The notes: a model not told the origin generated them from the sequence alone. A stretch of DNA of 9,292 nucleotides from an uncultured Oscillospiraceae bacterium (GCA_905212515.1 CAJMEU010000116.1:1-9292), one strand, 5' to 3'. Shown: positions 1 through 8,139, numbered from the stretch's first letter. Numbers and translations: made by a program.

Positions 1-1579
1 CATGGCGCAGGCCGAACAGCTTTTTCAGCACTGCCCCGCTCTGCTCCAACAGGCCGTCCTCCCGGTACAGCCCAGGACAGGCCTCGCCCACCAGCGTGCC
101 GCCGGCTTCTACGAAGCGGCGCATCTCCTTTACCTCCCGGGGGGTGAGCACCAGGGGCATGGACACATACAGCGTTGCGATGCCGCTGTCCGCCAGTTCC
201 CCGATGTGGTCCTCATGGAAAAAGCGCACCGGGATAGCCCGGCGGTACGCCGCTTCAAAGGCGCCGGACAGACTGGCCGCGTAGAGTTTTTCCTGTTTAC
301 CGGCCGCGTAGCACAAAAGATCGCTGGCGCGGGAGACGTAGATGGCGTTCAGGATCGGTGCGCTGCGCGCCTGTTCCAGCTCCGCCTGCGCGGTAAAGAA
401 TGCCGCGCATTTGCCCGCCGCCAGGCTGCGCGGCGTGTTTTCGCCCTGCAAACCCGTCAGGCCGAATCCCGGGGATTCCTGCCCCGCCGGTTCGGGGGCA
501 TACTGCCAATACACGCTGCCCTTGCCCCCCGCCGCCACGGTATTCCAGTTCCACAAGGTCACGTCGCGCGCTGTGGGCACCTCGCCGCCCAGCAGCCCGG
601 GCTTGCCCGCGCCGCCCTGCAGCTCCACCTGGTAAAAAGGCTTGCCATGCGCGGCCTCCGCCACCATGGCGTTGTGCATAAAATGGCGGAAGATATGCTC
701 TTTCCCCATCAGCCACAGCGGGAAGCTGGAAAGCCCGAACAGGTCTACTTCGCGGGCCAGTGCAAACTCATCCCCCAGCTCGTTGCCCAGGCCGCCCTCG
801 CTGGCATTGCCCAGGATGCCGCTGTAGGCAACGTGGGTCTGCACCGGCTTGTGCGGCGCGCCGCGCCGGCAGGCATCCACGCGCAGCCGCAGCCAGCGCC
901 GCATATTGTCCAGCCAGAATTTCCGCCAGTCCAACATGTCCGCCCAAGTGCCGAAGCGCGGCGGCGGCGTTACTTCCTCCCAATTTTGATAGGTGCGGTA
1001 CCAGACTGTATTCAGCGCTTCTACGGTGCCGTATTTTTCCCGCAGCCAGGCGCGGAACTTCCCCACCGAATGAGAGCAATAGCACAGGATATTGTCGCGG
1101 TAGTCGAACATGGGTTCAAGATGGGGCTCGTTCCACACGTCGATGCACACCACCGCTTCCTCTTCCGCGAAATGGCGGGCCGTCTGCTCGATAAAGGCCG
1201 CCGCCATCGCGGCGAAAGCGTCGTCGTCCATACAGCGCCCCGGCCAGCCGGCCGTAGGCAGATTGGCCGGTCCCCCGTAGGTGACTGCCCTTCCGTCCGC
1301 CGTGTGGTATAGGTCCGCTTCGTTTTCCGGGGCCGTCCAGTAGGGCGCGCCCTCGGGGATGGTATTGATGACCACGGCAAGGCCGTTTTCCTTGGCCAGG
1401 GCCACCAATTCGTCCAGATCCTCAAAGCGAAAGTCGCCGGGCGTGCGCTCGATCCAGTTCCACACGGCCCACAATTTTACACAGGTAAAGCCCAGTTTGC
1501 GCATATTTTCCATATCCCGCTGCCAGCAGTCCTTCCCGGGGAAGGGCGGCCGATAGTACTGGGCGCCGTAATACATCAT
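1..1579 (-). CDS. GH42 beta-galactosidase-like glycoside hydrolase (3' part missing)
   Basis: This is a clan GH-A, family 42-type glycoside hydrolase, expected to release terminal beta-galactosyl (or related) residues from small oligosaccharides in the cytoplasm; there is no signal peptide. 526 codons are visible and the gene runs off the left edge; family members are usually about 650-690 residues. The start MMYYGAQYYRPP and the TIM barrel (about 1-390) are typical. Glu151 in DVWNEPH is the likely acid/base and Glu319 in FYQVELQGG the likely nucleophile. Residues from about 405 resemble the trimerisation domain. Cys116, Cys166 and Cys168 match three of the four zinc-binding Cys known from thermophilic GH42 enzymes, but the fourth position is Ser171. 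The ATG at 1579 has AAGGAG 8 nt upstream. It is the last visible gene of the operon, 28 nt after a permease. Exact substrate is unknown; arabinosides or beta-galactosides are both possible. Confidence 0.92.
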   Translation of the reverse strand, partial: MMYYGAQYYRPPFPGKDCWQRDMENMRKLGFTCVKLWAVWNWIERTPGDFRFEDLDELVALAKENGLAVVINTIPEGAPYWTAPENEADLYHTADGRAVTYGGPANLPTAGWPGRCMDDDAFAAMAAAFIEQTARHFAEEEAVVCIDVWNEPHLEPMFDYRDNILCYCSHSVGKFRAWLREKYGTVEALNTVWYRTYQNWEEVTPPPRFGTWADMLDWRKFWLDNMRRWLRLRVDACRRGAPHKPVQTHVAYSGILGNASEGGLGNELGDEFALAREVDLFGLSSFPLWLMGKEHIFRHFMHNAMVAEAAHGKPFYQVELQGGAGKPGLLGGEVPTARDVTLWNWNTVAAGGKGSVYWQYAPEPAGQESPGFGLTGLQGENTPRSLAAGKCAAFFTAQAELEQARSAPILNAIYVSRASDLLCYAAGKQEKLYAASLSGAFEAAYRRAIPVRFFHEDHIGELADSGIATLYVSMPLVLTPREVKEMRRFVEAGGTLVGEACPGLYREDGLLEQSGAVLKKLFGLRH

Positions 1580-1607
1580 TTTCTTCACTCCTTGTCCTGG
1601 GGGCGGC

Positions 1608-2438
1608 TTATCCTTTTACCGCGCCCGCCGTCATGCCACTGACCAGATACTTCTGCATGAAAAAGCCCACGATGACAATGGGCACGATGGTGATGGTGGC
1701 CGCGGCGCTGCATTTGCCCCAGTCCACCGACAGCGCCCCCACGTATTTGGCCACGCCTACGGTGAGGGGGTAGGTTTTGATGTTCGTCAGTGTGAGCGAG
1801 AACAGCAGCTCGTTCCAGCTGCTCTGCATCACCAGGATGGTCGCCGAGGCGATGGCCGGTTTCAGCAGCGGGAATACGATGAGCGGGAACGCCCGCAGCC
1901 GGCTGCACCCCATCACACTGGCGGCCTCCAGCAATTCATTGGGGATGTCCTGCATGAAGTTCGACATCAGCCACGCCACGAAGGGCAGCGACAAGCTGCA
2001 GTGGGCCAAAATGGGCGCCACGTACGTGCCGGTGAGATGGACGCGGTTGAACATGATGAACAGCGGGATCATGATGGTGATGGTGGGCACCATTTTGCCC
2101 AGCAGCAGCACGTTGGAGATGCGCTGCCCCATGCGCGATTTGCAGATCTTCAGTCCATAGGCCGCCAGCGTGCCCGCCAGGATGGTCAGCACGATCACAC
2201 AGGCGGTGATGATCACGGAATTGAAAAAATATTTGCTGAAATGATCCAGTGTGAGCACTTTTGTAAAATGGGACCAAGTGGGCGTAAAGAAGAGCTTCGG
2301 CGGCATCTCCTTGATCTCCAGCGTTTTGCGCACGGAATTGCTCACCACGATATAGACCGGCACCAGCGTCCAGATCAGCGCGATGGCTGTGGTCACGATC
2401 ATCAGCAGTTTCGTATACCATTTTCGCTTGAACCTCAT
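1608..2438 (-). CDS. Carbohydrate ABC transporter permease, MalG type
   Basis: Inner-membrane subunit of a carbohydrate importer (CUT1 family), which pairs with the permease encoded just upstream. The 276 residues have the usual length and about six hydrophobic segments, beginning near residues 11-33, 73-95, 107-130, 137-158, 183-204 and 246-261. The cytoplasmic EAA loop, which docks on the ATPase, is visible as ELLEAASVMGCSRLRAF (around 168-184, Glu171, Gly177). The C-terminal signature KYLVSGMTAGAVKG is close to that of MalG-type proteins. The ATG at 2438 follows GGGAGGG at short spacing and lies 14 nt after the stop of the preceding permease. It ends in TAA. No ATPase gene is present in the window, so the transporter probably relies on a shared MsmX/UgpC-type ATPase encoded elsewhere. 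Confidence 0.95.
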   Translation of the reverse strand: MRFKRKWYTKLLMIVTTAIALIWTLVPVYIVVSNSVRKTLEIKEMPPKLFFTPTWSHFTKVLTLDHFSKYFFNSVIITACVIVLTILAGTLAAYGLKICKSRMGQRISNVLLLGKMVPTITIMIPLFIMFNRVHLTGTYVAPILAHCSLSLPFVAWLMSNFMQDIPNELLEAASVMGCSRLRAFPLIVFPLLKPAIASATILVMQSSWNELLFSLTLTNIKTYPLTVGVAKYVGALSVDWGKCSAAATITIVPIVIVGFFMQKYLVSGMTAGAVKG

Positions 2439-2452
2439 TGTTCGCGCCCTCC

Positions 2453-3358
2453 CTATTCCTTTTTGCGGTTGTTGTGAATGAACGGGATGCCGAACACGAG
2501 GAACGACACCGCCATGGCGATGACCGAAAGCGCCATCGCATATCCCATGTTGGACATCTCAAACGCCTGGTTATAAGCGTAGATGCTGATGGACATGGTG
2601 GAATTGTTGGGCCCGCCGCTGGTAAGCGCGTAGATGATGTCGAAGATCTTGATGGTATCCACGCCCGAAACGACCAGTACCGTCATGTACACATTTTTCA
2701 TCAGCGGCAGCGTGATGCGGAAAAAGCTTTTCAGTGCGCTGGCGCCGTCCACGTAGGCCGCCTCGTAATATTCCTCCGGCACGGCCAGCAGCCCCGCCGT
2801 GAGCACGATGATGTAGAACGGCACCACTTCCCACCACTGGGCCACCACACAGCACAGCAGCGCCGTGGCCGAGGACGAGGTGCCCGGAAACTGCTGGATC
2901 CCAATGCCGAACTGGCCCAGCATCCAATACAAAATACCCGAAGGGTCATAGATATAGCGCCAGATGAGGCCCACGATCAGCGGCGACACCAGCAGGGGGA
3001 TCGTCATCAGCGGGCGGCAGATATTGCCCAGCCAGCGCGACATCTTGTGCAGCAGCACCGCGCCGATGGTCCCCAGTAGCATATCGCCCGCGATGGCCCC
3101 CACCGAGAACAGCAGCGTGTTGAGCACGGACTTTTTTGCCGTGGGGTCTTTGAAGAACTGAAGGTAGTTGTCAAGGCCGGCAAAGCTCTCCACCGCTGCC
3201 CCGCCGAACCCCACTTCAAAAAAGCTGAGATACAGCCCATACAGCAGCGGGAAAGCCATCACGATAAACATGATGATGATGGTGGGCAGCATCAGCAGCA
3301 GGGGCAGCAGATCCCCCCGCTCCAAAGAGCAGTAGAAAACACGTTCTTTTTTCTTCAT
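2453..3358 (-). CDS. Carbohydrate ABC transporter permease, MalF type
   Basis: First permease of the sugar importer, 301 residues, a standard length for this family. Hydrophobic segments lie around residues 17-46, 78-103, 116-137, 165-192, 223-245 and 272-294. The EAA loop is YYEAAYVDGASALKSFFRI (198-215; Glu199, Gly205), and the family feature TSGGPNNST follows at 246-254. I chose the ATG at 3358 because AAGGAGG lies 5 nt upstream and the protein then begins MKKKERVFY with a cytoplasmic positive patch. The frame is open further upstream to 3463, but that extension would run through the structured intergenic region and has no family resemblance. The TAG stop is followed after 14 nt by the next permease, whose ribosome binding site sits in the gap, so TAG is a real terminator here. 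Confidence 0.95.
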   Translation of the reverse strand: MKKKERVFYCSLERGDLLPLLLMLPTIIIMFIVMAFPLLYGLYLSFFEVGFGGAAVESFAGLDNYLQFFKDPTAKKSVLNTLLFSVGAIAGDMLLGTIGAVLLHKMSRWLGNICRPLMTIPLLVSPLIVGLIWRYIYDPSGILYWMLGQFGIGIQQFPGTSSSATALLCCVVAQWWEVVPFYIIVLTAGLLAVPEEYYEAAYVDGASALKSFFRITLPLMKNVYMTVLVVSGVDTIKIFDIIYALTSGGPNNSTMSISIYAYNQAFEMSNMGYAMALSVIAMAVSFLVFGIPFIHNNRKKE

Positions 3359-3488
3359 TTTGTCCTCCTTTTTTCTGGATGACAACGGGCAAACGTCTCC
3401 CGCCGTTCGTTTGAAGCTGCCCGGGGCGGGCGAGGCACAAACGTCCGCTCCGGGCAGCCTCAACCGTATGTTGAGGCTGCGGCGCTGA
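3359..3488 (-). promoter_or_regulatory. Structured intercistronic region with two mutually exclusive hairpins
   Basis: The 130-nt gap between the solute-binding protein and the first permease can form two RNA hairpins that compete for one segment. Hairpin A (3454-3480) is a perfect 11-bp stem, GCAGCCTCAAC with GTTGAGGCTGC, around a 5-nt loop. Hairpin B pairs 3450-3463 with 3411-3424 over 14 bp, including one G-U pair, around a 25-nt loop. Arm 3454-3463 is used by both. There is no T-run after either stem, so neither looks like an intrinsic terminator. Known sugar-importer operons often have stem-loops here that protect the abundant binding-protein mRNA from decay, as between malE and malF; that role is inferred for this locus. 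Confidence 0.5.
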
Positions 3489-4808
3489 TTATTTGGTAAA
3501 GTCCACGTCTTTCATCTCGTCCTGCAGCTTTGCCAGCACGTCCGCCGGGGAGGCATCGGTGGTGGCGATCTGGGACAGCGCGGCTTCCAGCCCGGTGCGC
3601 ATCGTGGCAAAGCCGGCCGGCTGGGGATTGCTCTTGCCGTTCTCCAGCACTTCCATCACCACGGGCAGGTACGGCGTCATCTCCAGCACCTCGGGGTCAT
3701 CGCTCAGGGAGGTGATCGCGCTGATCTGCTGGTCGCCCAGGGTCTGCTGGCGCTCCACGTCGGGGCTGGTCATCCATTCACAGAAATCCACGGCCGTCTC
3801 GGGGTTGGCACTATTCGAGGCCACCGCCCAGATCTAGAACGTGTGCCCATACGCACCCGTGCCTTTGGCGCCTGTCATCGGCGCAAAGGCCTCGGTGTCC
3901 GCGATCAGGCTCTTTTCCTCGTCGTAGTTCTGGTTGCACAGGGCGCTCATAACGATGCCGATGGGGGCTTTTTTGGTGCGCACGGCCTCGGCTACTTCGT
4001 CGTGGTGCCAGGCGGTGCTGCCGTCGATGGAATATTTGGCCAGTTCGTCGTAATACTCGGCCGCCTTGACACAGGCCTCGCTGGTAAGGGCAAGGCCGCC
4101 GTTCTCGTCAAAATAACTGCCGCCGTCGGAATAGAGCAGCTGCGAGAACAGGTTGATGCTGGCCGTGCCTTGCTTTGCCGGCATGGCGATGCCGGTGCCC
4201 TGCTCTTTAAAGTATTTCGCCACTGCGATCAGTTCGTCGATATTCTCCGGCACCTTCTGACCTGCCTCATCAAGGGCGGCCTGGTCGTAGCAAAGGATCA
4301 GGCACTGGGCGAAGGTGGGCAGGCCATACAGCTTGCCGTCCACTTTGCAGTCCTCCAGCAGGCCGCCGGCATAAATGCTGGTATCCAGGCCGCTTTTGGC
4401 AATGTAGTCGTCGATGGGCTGGATGTAGCCGGCCTTCACGTACTGCTGCAGCCAGTTGCTGTCGATCCACACCACGTCGTAGTTGCCGGTGCCGGGCTGC
4501 GCGGCAAAGCTGGTCACCTGTTTGGACTGCAGGTTGCCGTAGTCCACGTCGTCGATGGTGACCGTGCCGTTGGGATAACCGGACACCACGCTCTTCTGCA
4601 AATCGGCATGGGGGCCGCCCCACACGGACACCAGCAGGTCCGCTTTCGGCACGCCCGCCGGCTGGCCGGACGCTGCCTGGGAGGCGGAGGCGGGCTGGGA
4701 TTCCGGCGTGGACGCCGGGGCGGACGAGGACGCGCCGCCGCATGCAGTGCAAAGCAGCATGGTAAGCGCCGTCATCCCCGCGATGAGCATTTTCGTATAC
4801 TTTTTCAT
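3489..4808 (-). pseudogene. Sugar ABC transporter solute-binding lipoprotein, interrupted by an in-frame TAG
   Basis: Extracellular, membrane-anchored binding protein of the sugar importer (family 1 type). The N-terminus has a lysine start, a hydrophobic stretch and a lipobox ending at Cys23 (LLCTAC), followed by a Ser/Ala/Pro-rich linker to about residue 50. The body carries family-like segments such as LYGLPTFAQ and YDQAALDEAG. The ATG at 4808 is preceded by AGGAGG. Codon 325 (3834-3836) is TAG; translation in the same frame continues for 114 codons (IWAVASNSANPETAV... to DFTK) and stops at TAA 3489. The total of about 439 positions is normal for the family, and NSANPETAVDFCEWM is the expected C-terminal region, so the frame is continuous apart from the TAG. 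As written, only a 324-residue product would be made. A separate restart at GTG 3824 lacks support. It could be a nonsense mutation, a sequence error or readthrough. Confidence 0.88.
3834..3836 (-). other. In-frame TAG in the solute-binding protein gene
   Basis: Codon 325 of the binding-protein frame, in the context GHTF-TAG-IWAVAS. Both sides read as solute-binding protein in the same frame. The original residue cannot be decided from the window; Gln, Tyr, Trp, Lys and others are one substitution away. Confidence 0.9.
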
Positions 4809-4874
4809 TGTGATCCTCCTAAAAAATTATTCTTCTGCCCGGAACGGCAGCAGATTCCCGTTCAACGATCGATG
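4809..4874 (-). promoter_or_regulatory. Short intercistronic gap with weak hairpin and T-run
   Basis: The 66-nt gap between the activase and binding-protein genes can form an imperfect hairpin at 4834-4854 on the transcribed strand: TCTGC with GCAGA, a 2-nt bulge, then CCG with CGG around TTC. Seven nucleotides later comes a run of six T (4821-4826), directly before the AGGAGG of the next gene. This could be a leaky terminator that sets the ratio between upstream enzymes and downstream transporter, but the stem is short, so the call is weak. Confidence 0.3.
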
Positions 4875-5831
4875 CTATTGGGACAGTATCACGTTTGCAG
4901 CGCCAAGCGCCCTGAAGCGCTCCAGCCACTGCTGTTTTTGCTCCCCATTGGCGGCGGGCAGCCCCGCCAGGGGGGAATCCATGCCCAAGCCGCCCGCCTT
5001 GCCCACACCCAATGTGTGGTACGCCATGATCTCCGCCCGCGGAATGCGGGGATGGGTGCGCAAAAGCTCGGCAATGGTTTCAAAGTGGGCCTGATCATCA
5101 TTCACCCCCGGTATCAGGGGCAGGCGCAGGACGATCTCGCTGCCCGCTTCATACAGGGCTTCCAGGTTTTGCAGAATCAGCGCGTTATCCACGCCGCACA
5201 GCTGCCTGTGCTTTTCCGCCCCGGTCGCCTTATAATCAAATAGGAACAATTTTATGCGCGGCGCCAGGCGCAGGTAATCCTCTGTTTTCGCGTGGCCGCT
5301 GGTCTCCATGGCGACGTGCACGCCAGGCACCAGCTCCAGGAATTTTTCAATGAATCCGGCGTAAAGCATAGGTTCCCCGCCGGACAAGGTGATGCCCCCC
5401 GTGTGGCCGCCCGCAGTCTGCACGCGGCAGTAGCCGAGCTCCCGCTCAATGCGCCGGTAGAGTTGCTGGGGCGTATAGCGCTTGCCCAGGATATCCAGCG
5501 CATCGTAGCAGCACACGGCAAGGCATTCCCCGCAGCCGATGCATTTGCCCTGGTCCACCACATGCACCAGCCTTCCCTTTTGCCGCACGGCGCCCTGGGC
5601 CCCTGTGGGGCACACCTTGGTGCAGGCCAGGCAGCCGGCGCACAGGTTCGCGTGGAACATCAGCTGCGGCTTTGCCAGATAGGATTCAGGGTTGTGGCAC
5701 CATTGGCACCGCAGGGGGCATCCCTTGAAAAAGATTGTAGTGCGGATGCCCGGGCCGTCCTGCAGGGAAAAGCCCTGGATGTCGAAGATGGGCGCCGTGG
5801 GCCCGGCGGCGCCATTCTCAATAGGACACAC
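4875..5831 (-). CDS. Glycyl radical enzyme activase (radical SAM)
   Basis: Radical SAM enzyme that uses S-adenosylmethionine and a [4Fe-4S] cluster to abstract hydrogen from the glycine of its partner GRE, forming the stable glycyl radical. The SAM cluster motif is FFKGCPLRCQWC (Cys38, Cys42, Cys45). It is followed by two ferredoxin-like motifs, CAGCLACTKVC (64-74) and CIGCGECLAVC (97-107), which mark the longer activase type found with dehydratase, lyase and decarboxylase GREs rather than the shorter PflA of pyruvate formate-lyase. SGGEP at 150-154 is the SAM-contact motif. Length is 318 residues, normal for this type. The start is GTG at 5831, with AGGAG about 9 nt upstream inside the GRE gene, giving a 14-nt overlap with the GRE end and probable translational coupling. 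The stop is TAG. The partner is almost certainly the adjacent GRE. Confidence 0.95.
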   Translation of the reverse strand: MCPIENGAAGPTAPIFDIQGFSLQDGPGIRTTIFFKGCPLRCQWCHNPESYLAKPQLMFHANLCAGCLACTKVCPTGAQGAVRQKGRLVHVVDQGKCIGCGECLAVCCYDALDILGKRYTPQQLYRRIERELGYCRVQTAGGHTGGITLSGGEPMLYAGFIEKFLELVPGVHVAMETSGHAKTEDYLRLAPRIKLFLFDYKATGAEKHRQLCGVDNALILQNLEALYEAGSEIVLRLPLIPGVNDDQAHFETIAELLRTHPRIPRAEIMAYHTLGVGKAGGLGMDSPLAGLPAANGEQKQQWLERFRALGAANVILSQ

Positions 5832-7194
5832 GGTCGTAGATCTCCTGCTGCACGTCTTTTTGCAGCGTCACAAAGCGCGCCGAAAGGCCGCCGATGCGCA
5901 CGATCAGGTCGGTATAGTCCTCCGGATGCTCCATGGCGTCGGCCAGGTCCTCTTTGCCCACCACGGTGATCATAGCATGGGCGCCGCCGCGGGCAAAGTA
6001 GTCGTCCAGCAAAGCGCGTGCCTGCCCGTCGGGGTTGTTCCATGTCTCACGGGTGAAACGGATGTTCTGCACCATGCCCGCGTGGTTGTCGTGCGGCAGC
6101 TTTACAATGGAATTCAGCATGGCCGTCAGGCCGTTCTTATCCGTACCCGAGGTGGGGTTGTTGGCGTTGGCCATGGGCGTGCCCGCCTTGCGGCCGTCGG
6201 GCGTGGCCCCCACCCAGCGCGCCAAAGTGGTGTTCTGCGCGTTGTTGATGTTCACGCCCAGATAGCTCTTGAGGCCCACATACTGCGCCTGTTCCCGGAT
6301 GGTCTCGCACAGGAAATTGTGCAGTTCCATCATGATGTCGTCCACATAGGGGATATCGTTGCCGTATTTCGGCACGTCCAGCAGCATGCGCCGCACGCGC
6401 TCGTGCCCCACAAAGTTGTCGTTCATGGCCTGGGTCAGTTGCCCTGCCGTCAATTTGCCCTCTTCAAAAACCAATTTTTTGATGGCGGCCAGGCTGTTGG
6501 CCACGTTCACGTTGCCGTACATTTCCAGGGTGCCCGCCAGGTAGGCACAGCCGCCGCCGAAGATGCCCTTGCCGCTCTCCAGGCACTCGTCATATAGCAT
6601 GGAGACCATCATAAAGGGATGCAGGGAGCCGATGAGCTCATATTCGAATTTTTCATACTGCGCCTGGCAGGAAATGAAATAATGCAGCAGCGTTTTATAG
6701 TTCTCCAAAAACTGGCGGTAGCTTTTGCATTCAGTGAGCGGCACGGTTTTGGGGCCCATATATTTCCCGGCGATGGGATCGTAACCGCCCCGCACCGCAA
6801 GCTCCAGGATCTTCAGCGTCCCCAGGGAGCCGTTGGGCGATCCGAAGCTGTAATGGTCGAACTCGATCTCGCCGCAGCCCAGGGGCATATAGGTCTCCGC
6901 GCGGGCGCGGTCCACGCCGAAAGCCTTCATCACGCCCGGCACCAGCACCTCGTCGTTGTAAAGCAGCGGGAACGTGCGCCCCTCGCCGATGCAGCGCATG
7001 GCGGCATCCCAAACGTCCTTGGGCGTGTCTCGATTGAAGCGCAGCGTGAACTGGGGCAGGATCTCCTTCACCGTGCGGCACGCCTCACAGGCCACCAGGC
7101 AGTAGCGGTCGGCCTGCCGGGGGTTGCGCCGGCCGTAGCCGCCCACGATCACCCGGCCGTCCGTCTCGCAGTCCAGGCTGACGATGAGGGTAAA

Positions 7195-7197
7195 TTA
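7195..7197 (-). other. Second in-frame TAA in the glycyl radical enzyme gene
   Basis: Codon 295, context IAQT-TAA-FTLIVS. It is in the same frame as the first TAA, 26 codons upstream in the gene, and as the downstream catalytic part. A large aromatic or aliphatic residue would fit this helix; Tyr, Leu and others are one substitution away. Confidence 0.88.
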
Positions 7198-7272
7198 GGT
7201 CTGGGCGATTTTCAGCGCATCGGCCTCCGTGATGACGGCGTAGTCGATGTCGTGGCAGTAACAGTCGACCAA

Positions 7273-7275
7273 TTA
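7273..7275 (-). other. First in-frame TAA in the glycyl radical enzyme gene
   Basis: Codon 269, context GRMDV-TAA-LVDCY. In many GREs the corresponding segment reads GRMDQYL, so the stop sits where tyrosine is expected. TAC or TAT to TAA is a single change. Confidence 0.9.
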
Positions 7276-8139
7276 CACGTCCATGCGCCCGAACTCGATC
7301 AGCGGGCACATCATGGCATACAGCCAGCAAAGCTGCATGGCGCCCAACAGGCTGGCGGGCTTGTGATCCGGCAGGTCATGCAGCACACGCTCCAGGTCCT
7401 GCATCTCCTTTTTGCGCTGGGCGTCCGGGGCGCTCTGCGCCTTTTCGTGGGCTTCCTGTTCATAAAAGCGGCACATGTCGCGCAGCACGTCCAGCGCACC
7501 CAGCATGCAGCGGAACATCACGGCGTCTTTGCCCGTTTCCTGTGCGGTGTCCAGCAGCGCCTGCACCTCGGCCGCAAGGCCGGGGATGCCGATGCGCACC
7601 AGCTTGTCGAAATTGATGTACGAGCCCGCCATACGGATGATGGGGCAGGCGGCCACGGGCTGTGTCTGCCACTGATCGTGGGGCAGCGCGTCGGCGATTT
7701 GCGGCGGCGTATTCGCCAATACGATATTGTAAGTATTGCGCGCCTTCCAGAAGGTGAGCAGGTCATGCAGATCCTCGCGGTACTTCGCGCTGCCCTCGCC
7801 CCGCTCCAGCTCTTCCACCACGCGCGGTTCGTCGATATAATAGCCGGTGCCGCCCGTCTGCCCCTGGATGCCATACCCCACAAGGCCGAACTGGATGCGC
7901 CCGGCCAGCACGTCGTTGTCCTCGATGGGCATCATAATGGCCGGATACTGCGCCTGCAGCATCGCCAATTCGATCTCGGCCGGATGGGTGTGTTCCTGCA
8001 CCGCCTGCCGATAGGCCTGTGTAAACGCGATCTCGTACGAAATCACTTCTCTGGGATGTTGTACTTTCCAATGATTCATAGCCAAAACCCTTTCTCCGCG
8101 CTGTGTACTCTGCCGGTTTCATTTTCTTACCGCACCTTT

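Larger units (their letters stand above)
5818..8079 (-). pseudogene. Glycyl radical enzyme of unknown substrate, interrupted by two in-frame TAA codons
   Basis: Catalytic subunit of a glycyl radical enzyme (PFL-like superfamily). The ATG at 8079 has AAAGGG 8 nt upstream; a TTG at 8085 is too close to that site. The frame spans 753 codons, near family length, but codons 269 (7273-7275) and 295 (7195-7197) are TAA. Intact pieces are 7273-8079 (N-terminal 268 residues) and 5818-7194. Sequence on both sides is clearly one protein: GRMDV before the first stop; DGRVIVGGYGRRN and LPQFTLRF after the second. The catalytic loop is MPLGCGEIEF (thiyl Cys402, Glu404), so it is of the C-x-E type (dehydratases, lyases, decarboxylases), not the Cys-Cys pyruvate formate-lyase type. 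The radical-bearing loop is VRIGGLSARF with predicted Gly731. Next to sugar import and GH42 genes, its substrate may be a sugar or polyol derivative; this is inference. I do not recognise the subfamily. Confidence 0.9.

Noticed and set aside
2..1312. Long plus-strand open frame opposite the GH42 gene
   Set aside because: It is codon-aligned antisense to a clear GH42 gene, lacks any recognisable domain and is His/Arg/Ala-rich, as expected for the shadow of a GC-rich gene.
3843..5243. 466-codon plus-strand open frame across binding protein and activase
   Set aside because: It runs antisense through two recognised genes and their intergenic gap, with low-complexity composition and no family resemblance.
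5818..8079. Pyruvate formate-lyase (formate acetyltransferase)
   Set aside because: True pyruvate formate-lyase has adjacent catalytic cysteines and a short activase without extra ferredoxin motifs. Here the motif is Cys-Gly-Glu and the activase has two extra cluster motifs.
8114..8121. CcpA catabolite-response (cre) site in the operon leader
   Set aside because: Only a left half-site (TGAAACCG on the minus strand) fits; the right half does not match the consensus.
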